This document shows, one piece after another, positions 1-5,994 of a DNA stretch of 5,994 bases (positions are counted from its first letter, which is position 1; each line of letters opens with the position of its first letter). Origin of the DNA: Lachnospiraceae bacterium (GTDB lineage: Bacteria > Bacillota > Clostridia > Lachnospirales > Lachnospiraceae); assembly GCA_900772675.1 (NCBI GenBank), contig CAAGRM010000223.1, positions 1-5,994 on the forward strand, in the 5' to 3' direction. The notes under the pieces were generated by a model. That model was not told the origin of the DNA, did no database searches, and saw nothing but the letters and a program-made list of their open reading frames with translations. The translations under genes and the position numbers were made by a program.

Positions 1-737
1 AGATTGCACTTCTTACAACCGCGCTTGCGATGGAACAGGCCGTGCGGGCATGTGGTCTTGTGCCGGAGGTAACGGCGGGACTCAGCCTTGGAGAATACAA
101 TGCCATTGTTTCCGCAGGCGGCATGGAAATTGCAGATGCGATGAAGGTGGTCCGCAGAAGAGGAATTCTGATGCAGGAGGCATGTCCGGCGGGAGAAGGC
201 GCAATGGCGGCAGTGCTTGGCATGGAGGCTGCGAAGATTGAGAAAATTTTGAGCGGCATTTCCGGTGCGTACATCGCCAACTACAATTGTCCGGGACAGA
301 TTGTCATCACCGGATATGAAAATGCGGTATCAGAGGCTTCCGAACAGTTAAAGGCGGCCGGTGCAAAACGGGTTCTTCCATTGAATGTGAGCGGTCCGTT
401 CCACTCCCCGATGATGGAACCGGCATCGCAGGGACTTACGGAAGCACTGGAAGGCGTCGGCTTTATGGAACTGCAGATTCCGTATGTGACGAACGTTACC
501 GGCCAGTATGTCCGCGACATTGTCCTGACAAGAGGCCTTCTGATCCAGCAGGTGGCATCCAGTGTCCGGTGGCAGCAGAGTGTGGAGGCGATGATCGCCG
601 ACGGTGTCGACACCTTCGTGGAGATCGGCCCGGGCAGAACGCTGACTGGATTTTTGAGAAAAATCAACAGAGACGTAAAAGGGTATAATATCCGCACCGT
701 GGAGGAAATGCATCAGGTGTGTGAAACCTTAAAATAA
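1..737 (+). CDS. fabD: Malonyl-CoA:ACP transacylase FabD, 5'-truncated by the window edge
   Basis: FabD transfers malonyl from CoA to the phosphopantetheine arm of acyl carrier protein in the cytoplasm, supplying the extender unit for chain growth. The reading frame is open from the first base (first whole codon at position 3). Residues before the ATG at 30 (IALLTTALA) already match the family, so that ATG is internal and the true start lies upstream. Counting from that ATG, the nucleophile motif GLSLGEY is at residues 17-23 with Ser19 (codon 84-86). RRGILMQEA supplies the conserved Arg that binds the malonyl carboxylate. CPGQIVITG and the catalytic His125 in GPFHSPMM follow, and the C-terminal GPGRTLTGF is present. 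About 244 residues are visible against a usual ~310, so roughly 65 N-terminal residues are missing. The nucleophile elbow has Leu where the E. coli enzyme has His (GHSLGEY). Stop TAA at 735-737. Confidence 0.96.
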   Translation, partial: IALLTTALAMEQAVRACGLVPEVTAGLSLGEYNAIVSAGGMEIADAMKVVRRRGILMQEACPAGEGAMAAVLGMEAAKIEKILSGISGAYIANYNCPGQIVITGYENAVSEASEQLKAAGAKRVLPLNVSGPFHSPMMEPASQGLTEALEGVGFMELQIPYVTNVTGQYVRDIVLTRGLLIQQVASSVRWQQSVEAMIADGVDTFVEIGPGRTLTGFLRKINRDVKGYNIRTVEEMHQVCETLK

Positions 738-841
738 ACAGTGAATGGCAAAAAAGATTCAGAACGGACAGGTCTTTTTGCCGGAAAAAGGATTTCGGCA
801 GAGGCTAAAAAAGTGTAACGGTCTGACAGCAGGAGAATGAG
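738..841 (+). other. fabD-fabG spacer with weak AT-rich inverted repeat
   Basis: This 104-base gap is the longest in the window. It holds an inverted repeat: ggcaaaaa at 747-754 pairs perfectly with tttttgcc at 775-782, and the stem extends by two pairs if one A is bulged, leaving a loop of about 15 bases. There is no separate T-run after the right arm, so it does not look like a standard intrinsic terminator. I saw no convincing -35/-10 pair. It may be a minor stem affecting processing or translation, or nothing. The ribosome binding site for fabG sits at its right end. Confidence 0.4.
831..835 (+). promoter_or_regulatory. Ribosome binding site of fabG
   Basis: AGGAG lies six bases before the ATG at 842, a near-ideal Shine-Dalgarno placement. 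It fixes the fabG start, which also gives the expected short N-terminus before the Rossmann glycine motif. Confidence 0.85.
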
Positions 842-1582
842 ATGTTAAGTGGAAAAACAGCAGTAGTAACAGGGGCGTCCCGCGGAATCGGACGTGCGAT
901 TGCAGAAAAACTGGCAGCCGAGGGCGCATTTGTTGTCATTAATTATCATGGTTCCAAAGAGGCGGCCGAACGTGTGCTTGCCGGAATCCGTGCAGCAGGA
1001 GGAGACGGCTGTGTGATGCAGTGCAATGTCTCGGATTATGCAGCGTGCGAGGCATGGATGAAGGAAATCCTGGCATCGTATGGAAAAATCGACATTCTGG
1101 TCAACAATGCGGGAATCACAAAAGACGGCCTTCTGATGGGCATGTCGGAGGAAGCCTTTGATCGGGTAATCGAGACGAATCTGAAGGGAACGTTCAACTG
1201 CATCCGCTTTGCAGCACGGCCGATGATCCGCCAGAAGAGCGGCTGTATCATCAACATGGCTTCTGTTGTCGGCGTGGCAGGAAATGCCGGTCAGGCAAAT
1301 TATGCGGCATCGAAAGCAGGAATTATCGGTCTGACGAAGGCTTCGGCGAAGGAACTGGCATCCCGCGGGATCCGTGTGAATGCGATTGCACCGGGCTTTA
1401 TTGAGACGGATATGACAGAAGTTCTTTCGGATAAAGTGAAGGAAGCATCCGCAGCGCAGATTCCGCTCGGCCATTTCGGTAAGCCGGAGGATGTGGCAAA
1501 CCTGGCAGCCTTTCTGGCATCCGACGCGGCAGCGTATATCACCGGACAGGTGATCCACTGCGACGGCGGTATGGTGATGTAA
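842..1582 (+). CDS. fabG: 3-oxoacyl-[ACP] reductase FabG
   Basis: FabG reduces 3-ketoacyl-ACP to (3R)-hydroxyacyl-ACP with NADPH, the first reductive step of each elongation round. The product is 246 residues, the normal size for a classical short-chain dehydrogenase. The cofactor motif TGASRGIG is at residues 10-17 and NNAG at 88-91. The catalytic tetrad is complete: Asn113 (ETNLKG), Ser141 (INMASVVG), Tyr154 and Lys158 (NYAASK). PGFIETDMT at 184-192 and the C-terminal DGGMVM are typical of FabG rather than of general sugar or alcohol dehydrogenases. The position between fabD and fabF supports the fatty acid role. The start ATG has a good ribosome binding site. Nothing is unusual in the sequence. 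Confidence 0.97.
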   Translation: MLSGKTAVVTGASRGIGRAIAEKLAAEGAFVVINYHGSKEAAERVLAGIRAAGGDGCVMQCNVSDYAACEAWMKEILASYGKIDILVNNAGITKDGLLMGMSEEAFDRVIETNLKGTFNCIRFAARPMIRQKSGCIINMASVVGVAGNAGQANYAASKAGIIGLTKASAKELASRGIRVNAIAPGFIETDMTEVLSDKVKEASAAQIPLGHFGKPEDVANLAAFLASDAAAYITGQVIHCDGGMVM

Positions 1583-1583
1583 A

Positions 1584-1604
1584 CGATTCGGCGCAGCAGA
1601 ATCG
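1584..1604 (+). other. Small hairpin in the fabG-fabF gap
   Basis: Directly after the fabG stop, cgattc (1584-1589) and gaatcg (1599-1604) form a perfect 6-bp stem around a 9-base loop. No T-tract follows, so it is not a terminator. It could be a minor mRNA stem at the 3' end of fabG or chance. Confidence 0.35.
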
Positions 1605-1637
1605 AGACGGGCTCTGAATAGTCAGAAGAAAAGAAAT

Positions 1638-1643
1638 GGAGAG
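1638..1643 (+). promoter_or_regulatory. Ribosome binding site deciding the fabF start
   Basis: GGAGAG at 1638-1643 is six bases upstream of the ATG at 1650. A TTG codon at 1644 is in frame two codons earlier but abuts this site with no spacing, so ATG 1650 is the supported start. Confidence 0.8.
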
Positions 1644-1649
1644 TTGGGA

Positions 1650-2885
1650 ATGAAGAGAAGAGTAGTCATCACAGGACTTGGTGCGGTAACTCCGATTGGA
1701 AATACAGTAGAAGAATTCTGGAAAGGGGTTCGAACGGGAGCCTGCGGAATCGGAACCATTACAAAATTTGATACAACAGAATATAAAGTACATCTGGCAG
1801 GCGAGGTAAAGGGCTTCGTGGCAAAAGAACGTATGGATTTTAAAGCGGCAAGACGAATGGGAAATTTCTCCCAGTATGCGGTTGCAGCGGCAAAGGAAGC
1901 GTTTGCGGATGCAGGCATTTCCATGGAAGAGGAAGATCCGTTCCGCGTAGGCGTTCTGGTGGGCTCCGGTGTGGGAGATTTAGCTGCCTGTGAGCAGGCA
2001 AAAGCAAAGATTGATGCCGGAAATCCGTCCCGTGTCAATCCGTTTACCGTGCCGGTGATGATTGCCAACATGGCAGCAGGAAACGTTGCGATTGCACTCG
2101 GCGCAAAGGGAAAATGTACGAGCGTTGTAACGGCATGTGCAACAGGTACGCACTGCATCGGAGATGCCTTCCGCGCGATCCAGTATAACGACGCGGACAT
2201 CTGTGTCGCAGGAGGTGCGGAGAGTGCCATTACACCGGTCGGTGTGGCAGGCTTTTCAGCACTGACGGCACTTTCCGAGACAGAGGATCCGATGCGGGCT
2301 TCGATTCCGTTTGACAAGGACCGTAACGGCTTTGTCATGGGAGAAGGCGCCGGCATTCTGGTCCTGGAGGAGCTGGAGCATGCCAAAAAGCGCGGGGCAA
2401 AGATTTACGCAGAGGTAGTCGGATACGGCGCAACCTGCGATGCGTACCATATTACATCCCCTCTGGAGGACGGAAGCGGTGCGGCACGTGCGATGGAGCT
2501 TGCAATGGAGGAAGCAGAAGTTAAGCCGGAAGAAGTTACCTATATCAATGCACATGGAACGTCCACCCATCACAACGATCTTTTTGAGACGCGGGCGATC
2601 AAAAAAGCGTTCGGCGATGCGGCAGAGCATGTGCTGATCAACTCGACAAAATCCATGGTCGGCCATCTGCTCGGCGCGGCAGGCGGTGTAGAAGCCGTTG
2701 TCTGCGCAAAATCCATTCAGGACGGATTTGTACATCAGACGATTGGAACAAAGGAAACAGATGAAGAATGCGATTTGAATTACTGCATCGGCGCTCCGGT
2801 GGAGACGGATGTGAAGCTGGCAATGAGCAATTCTCTTGGTTTTGGCGGACACAATGCGGTGCTGCTGTTCCGGAAGTACGAATAG
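1650..2885 (+). CDS. fabF: 3-oxoacyl-[ACP] synthase II FabF
   Basis: FabF is the elongating condensing enzyme: it takes an acyl chain from ACP onto its active-site Cys and condenses it with malonyl-ACP, releasing CO2. The product from ATG 1650 is 411 residues, the usual length. The N-terminus (RRVVITGLGAVTPIG) is canonical. The Cys-His-His triad is Cys163 in TACATGTH, His302 in NAHGTST and His339 in GHLLGAAG, with the conserved Lys334 (NSTKSMVGH). The C-terminal glycine-rich loop GFGGHNA at 397-403 is present. The Cys-His-His triad excludes FabH, which uses Cys-His-Asn. Two extra histidines (307-308) follow the HGTST motif, where many homologues have Pro and a hydrophobic or Tyr residue; this may be a lineage variant. 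The gene is followed by accB after 28 bases, consistent with one transcript. Confidence 0.97.
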   Translation: MKRRVVITGLGAVTPIGNTVEEFWKGVRTGACGIGTITKFDTTEYKVHLAGEVKGFVAKERMDFKAARRMGNFSQYAVAAAKEAFADAGISMEEEDPFRVGVLVGSGVGDLAACEQAKAKIDAGNPSRVNPFTVPVMIANMAAGNVAIALGAKGKCTSVVTACATGTHCIGDAFRAIQYNDADICVAGGAESAITPVGVAGFSALTALSETEDPMRASIPFDKDRNGFVMGEGAGILVLEELEHAKKRGAKIYAEVVGYGATCDAYHITSPLEDGSGAARAMELAMEEAEVKPEEVTYINAHGTSTHHNDLFETRAIKKAFGDAAEHVLINSTKSMVGHLLGAAGGVEAVVCAKSIQDGFVHQTIGTKETDEECDLNYCIGAPVETDVKLAMSNSLGFGGHNAVLLFRKYE

Positions 2886-2900
2886 GTTTTCCGGGAAAAG

Positions 2901-2906
2901 AAAGGA
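2901..2906 (+). promoter_or_regulatory. Ribosome binding site deciding the accB start
   Basis: AAAGGA is seven bases upstream of ATG 2914. The frame is open further upstream, to an ATG at 2836 inside fabF, but that extension has no family resemblance. Just before this site is a perfect 13-base dyad, ttttccgggaaaa (2887-2899), of unknown meaning. Confidence 0.8.
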
Positions 2907-2913
2907 TAATAAG

Positions 2914-3450
2914 ATGGAATTAGATCAGATTTTACAGTTGATTGATAAAGTTTCCGACTCTTCCCTGACTGCGTTTGACTATGAGGCAGATGGAATTAAG
3001 ATTGCCATGGAGCATGGAAAATCGGCCCCGGTCCAGGTGCAGATGAGCGGGATTCCATCCGGTGCAGGTCTGCAGATGGCGGAGCTGATGAAGAATCCGG
3101 GCGGCATGACAGGAAAAGAAATGCCTGCACCGGAGAAAAAGGAACAGGAAAAAACAGCGGAAAAGAACGCAAAAGAAGAGACGGGAAGCGCAGCTGCAAA
3201 ACCGGAAAAAGAAGGCGTTTTTGTGACATCTCCGCTTGTCGGAACCTTTTATACGGCTCCGTCTGAGGACGGAGAGCCGTTTGTGAGGGTTGGCGATCCT
3301 GTGAAAAAGGGACAGGTGGTAGCCATCGTGGAGGCCATGAAGCTGATGAACGAAATTGAGAGCGAAGTGGACGGCGTGGTTGCGGAGATCCTGGTGAAAA
3401 ACGGTGAGATGGTAGATTATGGCAAACCGTTGTTCCGGGTGGAAGTATAA
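2914..3450 (+). CDS. accB: Biotin carboxyl carrier protein of acetyl-CoA carboxylase, AccB
   Basis: AccB is the mobile carrier of acetyl-CoA carboxylase. Biotin is attached to a lysine by biotin ligase, is carboxylated by AccC, and then swings to the AccDA transferase. The 178-residue product shows the standard three parts. An N-terminal helical segment (about 1-35, starting MELDQILQLIDKV) is followed by a flexible linker (about 36-100) and a C-terminal biotinyl domain (about 101-178). The biotin site is Lys143 in EAMKLM (codon 3340-3342). The thumb found in bacterial AccB but not in most other biotinyl domains is visible as TAPSEDGEPF before VRVGDPV. The linker from about 71 to 100 is dominated by Glu and Lys rather than being mainly Ala and Pro. 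The start at 2914 is chosen from the ribosome binding site and the family N-terminus. Confidence 0.95.
   Translation: MELDQILQLIDKVSDSSLTAFDYEADGIKIAMEHGKSAPVQVQMSGIPSGAGLQMAELMKNPGGMTGKEMPAPEKKEQEKTAEKNAKEETGSAAAKPEKEGVFVTSPLVGTFYTAPSEDGEPFVRVGDPVKKGQVVAIVEAMKLMNEIESEVDGVVAEILVKNGEMVDYGKPLFRVEV
3253..3280 (+). other. Strong intragenic hairpin in accB
   Basis: Within the accB coding region, acggctccgtc (3253-3263) pairs with gacggagagccgt (3268-3280): 11 base pairs with a two-base bulge on the right arm and a TGAG tetraloop. It covers the codons for the biotinyl-domain thumb. The pairing is seen directly; any regulatory role is speculative. Confidence 0.4.
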
Positions 3451-3504
3451 ATCCCGGAGCGTGTCTGGAAAAGATGCGGCAGTTCAGGAGAAAGGAAGCA
3501 GAAG

Positions 3505-3942
3505 ATGAACAGTTTGACAACGAAACAGATTCAGGAAATTATTCCACACAGACATCCGTTTCTGCTGGTGGATGAAATAGAGGATTATGAACCGGGTGAA
3601 TTCGGCATTGGTTATAAATGCGTGACATACCGCGAGGACTTTTTCGCCGGTCATTTTCCGCAGGAGCCGGTAATGCCGGGTGTGCTGATTATCGAGGCGC
3701 TGGCACAGGTCGGCGCGGTTGCGATTCTTTCTCTTGAGGAAAATAAAGGAAAAATCGCATTTTTCGGAGGCATCAACAAGTGCCGGTTTAAAGGCAAGGT
3801 GAAACCGGGAGACAAGCTCCGGCTGGAGACAAAGATTATCCGTCACAAGGGACCGATGGGCGTTGGAGAAGCGGTGGCTTCGGTCGACGGCAGAGTCGTT
3901 GCACAGGCGGAACTGACCTTTATGGTGGGGGCAGCACAATGA
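3505..3942 (+). CDS. fabZ: 3-hydroxyacyl-[ACP] dehydratase FabZ
   Basis: FabZ dehydrates (3R)-hydroxyacyl-ACP to trans-2-enoyl-ACP. The product is 145 residues, a normal single hot-dog fold length. The N-terminal signature [12 protein letters not shown] (12-23) is typical of FabZ. The catalytic pair is His50 in [12 protein letters not shown] and Glu64 in LIIEALAQ; the Glu, rather than Asp, separates FabZ from FabA-type isomerases. The start has a purine-rich leader, with AGGAG at 3486-3490 and a better placed AAAGGA at 3491-3496, eight bases from the ATG. It sits between accB and accC, the arrangement known from Clostridia, and its stop overlaps the accC start as ATGA, so the two are probably translationally coupled. 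Confidence 0.96.
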   Translation: MNSLTTKQIQEIIPHRHPFLLVDEIEDYEPGEFGIGYKCVTYREDFFAGHFPQEPVMPGVLIIEALAQVGAVAILSLEENKGKIAFFGGINKCRFKGKVKPGDKLRLETKIIRHKGPMGVGEAVASVDGRVVAQAELTFMVGAAQ

Positions 3943-5288
3943 TTCAGAAAGTATTGATTGCAAACCGTGGGGAGATCGCGGTCCGTATTATCCGGGCATG
4001 CCGTGAGATGGGAATTCTCACGGTTGCTGTTTATTCAGAGGCTGACCGCGAGGCGCTGCATGCGCAGCTTGCGGATGAGGCGGTATGTATCGGACCGGCA
4101 TTGTCGAAGGACAGTTATTTAAATATGGAACGTATTTTAAGCGCAGCTCTCGTGACGGGAGCAGATGCGATTCATCCGGGCTTTGGATTCCTTTCGGAGA
4201 ACAGCACATTTGCGCGGAGATGCCGGGAGTGCCACATTACGTGGATCGGTCCTTCACCGGAGGTGATGGACCGTCTCGGCAATAAATCGGAGGCGCGAAA
4301 CACGATGAAGGAGGCCGGTGTACCGGTCATTCCGGGTACAAAAGAGCCGATTTTTGACTGGGAAAAGGGTCTTTTGGAGGCTGACCGGATCGGTTTTCCG
4401 GTGATGATCAAGGCGGCGCTTGGAGGCGGCGGAAAAGGTATGCGGATGGCGGAGACGCGGGAAGAGTTTCAGAGTGCGTTTCTGACCGCGCAGAAGGAAG
4501 CAGAGGTTTCGTTTGCAGACGGAACGATGTATGTGGAACGGCTGATCCGCCACCCGCGCCATGTGGAGTTTCAGATTATGGCAGATTCCTTTGGAAATGT
4601 GGTGCATTTAGGCGAAAGGGACTGCTCGATTCAGAGAAATCATCAGAAAATGATCGAAGAATCGCCCTGTGTGGCAATCTCCGACGAGCTGCGGGAACGC
4701 ATGGGCTCTGCCGCAGTACGGGCGGCGAAGGCGGCACATTATGTAAATGCGGGAACGATCGAGTTTCTGCTTGAGCCGGACGGAAATTTTTATTTTATGG
4801 AGATGAATACACGGATTCAGGTGGAGCATCCGGTGACCGAATGGGTGACCGGGGTAGATCTGATCCGGGAGCAGCTTTCGGTGGCTTCCGGACTTCCGCT
4901 TTCCGTGACGCAGGAGGATATTCATCTTTCGGGACATGCAATTGAGTGCAGAATTAATGCAGAAAATCCGGAGAAGAATTTCCGGCCGTGTCCGGGAAAG
5001 ATTACGGAGCTGCATCTGCCGGGAGGATTTGGAGTCCGGGTAGATACTGCGGCATATGGCGGATACGTGATTCCGGCGTTTTATGATTCGATGCTCGCGA
5101 AGCTGATTGTGCATGGGAAGACGCGCAAGGAGGCAATTGCCCGGATGAGAAGTGCGCTCGGGGAGGTTGTCATCGAGGGTGTGGATACCAATGTGGACTA
5201 TTTGTATTCCATCTTAAACGAAGAAGAGTATCTGGCCGGAAAGGCGGATATTGAGTTTGTGGAGCGGTTGACTGAGAAAAGGCAGTGA
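3939..5288 (+). CDS. accC: Biotin carboxylase subunit of acetyl-CoA carboxylase, AccC
   Basis: AccC carboxylates the biotin on AccB with ATP and bicarbonate. The 449-residue product matches the stand-alone bacterial enzyme, with no fused carrier domain. The N-terminal domain opens with [17 protein letters not shown]. The ATP-grasp domain contains Lys116, Lys158 and the glycine loop GGGGKGM (162-168). [12 protein letters not shown] (227-238) follows. Metal and substrate residues include Glu276, Glu288, Arg292 and Glu296 in [13 protein letters not shown], and Arg338 in ECRINAEN. The C-terminal domain ends normally. AccC and pyruvate carboxylase N-termini are similar, but the length and the accB/accD neighbours settle the assignment. 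The start overlaps fabZ by four bases, with a G-rich ribosome binding region (about 3924-3930). The stop TGA overlaps the accD ATG by one base. Confidence 0.97.
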   Translation: MIQKVLIANRGEIAVRIIRACREMGILTVAVYSEADREALHAQLADEAVCIGPALSKDSYLNMERILSAALVTGADAIHPGFGFLSENSTFARRCRECHITWIGPSPEVMDRLGNKSEARNTMKEAGVPVIPGTKEPIFDWEKGLLEADRIGFPVMIKAALGGGGKGMRMAETREEFQSAFLTAQKEAEVSFADGTMYVERLIRHPRHVEFQIMADSFGNVVHLGERDCSIQRNHQKMIEESPCVAISDELRERMGSAAVRAAKAAHYVNAGTIEFLLEPDGNFYFMEMNTRIQVEHPVTEWVTGVDLIREQLSVASGLPLSVTQEDIHLSGHAIECRINAENPEKNFRPCPGKITELHLPGGFGVRVDTAAYGGYVIPAFYDSMLAKLIVHGKTRKEAIARMRSALGEVVIEGVDTNVDYLYSILNEEEYLAGKADIEFVERLTEKRQ

Positions 5289-5896
5289 TGGTGGACAGGA
5301 TGCTGGGTAAGTATTTTAAGAAGACAGTGTTTCGGAAGGAACGTGCGGCGGATGGCGTAGTGCCGGAGGCGCCGCAGGGAATTCTGAAGAAGTGTAATGC
5401 GTGCAAGGCGGCAATTTTTACGGAGGATGTAAAGAGAAATCGTTACATTTGCCCGAAGTGCGGAAATTATTTCCGGATCCATGCGTATCGCCGTCTGGAA
5501 CTGATACTGGATGAGGGAAGCTTTGAAGAGTGGGACAAGGGAATGACGGCGGGAAATCCGTTAGAATTTCCGGGATATGAAGAAAAAGTAAAGGCGCTGC
5601 AGGAGAAGACGGGGCTTACAGAGGCTGTTGTAACCGGAAAAGGACGAATCAACGGGATGGAGACGGTGATTGGCGTCTGTGACGGACGGTTTCTGATGGC
5701 GAGCATGGGAGAGGCCGTTGGAGAGAAGATTACGCGGGCAGTGGAGCGTGCGACAAAGCTTGCGCTGCCGGTCATTTTGTTTGCGTGCTCCGGCGGAGCG
5801 CGGATGCAGGAGGGAATTGTTTCTCTGATGCAGATGGCAAAGACATCCGCGGCGCTGAAACGGCACAGTGATGCGGGACTTTTGTATGTGAGTGTT
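5288..5896 (+). CDS. accD: Acetyl-CoA carboxylase carboxyltransferase beta subunit AccD, broken at a fold-back junction
   Basis: AccD pairs with AccA to transfer the carboxyl group from carboxybiotin to acetyl-CoA, making malonyl-CoA. The visible 203 residues show the N-terminal zinc ribbon, C-x2-C-x15-C-x2-C with Cys36, 39, 55 and 58. The crotonase-like core follows, with [23 protein letters not shown] (168-176) and [11 protein letters not shown]. The match ends at GLLYVSV; the expected LTDPTTGG-type continuation is absent, and the frame instead runs on without a stop through unrelated residues to the window end. The ATG at 5288 overlaps the accC stop and has GAGAAAAGG (5274-5282) upstream. 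An in-frame ATG at 5300 (MLGKYFKKT) is a credible alternative start. About a third of the usual ~285-300 residues is missing. Confidence 0.93.
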
Positions 5897-5994
5897 CATC
5901 TCTTGGCAGAATCCGGTCTACAAAGCCGTGTTCCAGCAGAAATTCCGCTCTCTGAAAGCCTTTCGGCAGCTTCTGGCCGATGGTCTGCTCAATC
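5895..5994 (-). other. Inverted fragment of the C-terminal part of accD (fold-back junction)
   Basis: Read on the minus strand from 5993 down to 5895, this stretch encodes 33 residues that match AccD. It contains [10 protein letters not shown], then [15 protein letters not shown], then RILPRDE, the segment that normally lies about 35 to 70 residues after GLLYVSV. It is therefore the same gene, in reverse orientation, joined to the + strand copy at about 5895-5897. The sequence ends before any return to the normal orientation. The most likely cause is a chimeric read, amplification or assembly artefact at a contig end. A real inversion inside accD is possible but would destroy a gene that is usually essential. 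The identification rests on remembered family sequence, since the uninverted copy is not in the window. Confidence 0.88.

Noticed and set aside
747..782. Intrinsic terminator after fabD.
   Set aside because: The stem is AT-rich with a long loop and no T-run follows it; the downstream genes belong to the same pathway and strand.
845..1558. Long open frame antisense to fabG (237 codons), and a similar one antisense to fabF (about 1622-2386).
   Set aside because: They lie opposite genes with complete catalytic motifs, have low-complexity or Cys/His/Arg- or Ser/Ala-rich products typical of shadow frames, and match no family I recognise.
1644..1649. TTG start for fabF two codons upstream.
   Set aside because: It directly abuts the GGAGAG site; ATG 1650 has correct spacing and gives the standard FabF N-terminus.
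2836..2913. Upstream extension of accB to an ATG inside fabF.
   Set aside because: It overlaps the FabF coding region out of frame, shows no family similarity, and the ATG at 2914 has a proper ribosome binding site.
3513..3530. Possible FabT/FapR-like operator near the fabZ start (agtttgac region).
   Set aside because: It is only a partial resemblance, lies inside the coding sequence mid-operon and has no matching second half-site.
5895..5994. A clean + strand frame reading [17 protein letters not shown] and onward, looking at first like the start of an inserted mobile-element gene.
   Set aside because: The minus strand of the same bases encodes a recognisable AccD segment, so the + frame is its antisense shadow and no insertion needs to be invoked.

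Overview
The window is a fragment of a housekeeping operon for type II fatty acid synthesis and acetyl-CoA carboxylase. All complete genes lie on the + strand in the order fabD (5' end missing), fabG, fabF, accB, fabZ, accC, accD (3' end lost at a junction). This FAS genes-accB-fabZ-accC-accD order, with the carboxylase genes threaded through the FAS genes, is known from Clostridia. The protein style and moderate GC content suggest Lachnospiraceae or a close relative; that assignment is inference from gene order and sequence character, not from a search.

Layout: positions 1-737 hold the C-terminal four fifths of FabD. A 104-base spacer with a weak AT-rich inverted repeat separates it from fabG (842-1582). 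A 67-base gap leads to fabF (1650-2885), then 28 bases to accB (2914-3450) and 54 bases to fabZ (3505-3942). fabZ overlaps accC (3939-5288) by four bases (ATGA), and accC overlaps accD by one base (TGATG). No terminator or convincing promoter is visible, so the whole block looks like the middle of one transcript. The upstream genes expected in such operons (fabH, acpP, fabK) and the downstream accA would lie outside the window.

How the genes work together: AccB carries biotin, AccC carboxylates it using ATP and bicarbonate, and AccD, with the unseen AccA, transfers the carboxyl group to acetyl-CoA to give malonyl-CoA. FabD moves malonyl to acyl carrier protein. FabF condenses it with the growing acyl chain, FabG reduces the 3-keto group and FabZ dehydrates the 3-hydroxyacyl-ACP. 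The enoyl reductase step is not encoded here. Every complete gene keeps its catalytic residues.

The one real anomaly is at the right edge. AccD reads normally up to about position 5896, then homology stops. The last ~98 bases are the reverse complement of a later part of accD, so the contig folds back on its own gene. This is most likely an assembly or amplification chimera, or less likely a true inversion that breaks accD. I found no sign of a novel system; apart from this junction the window is ordinary core metabolism.
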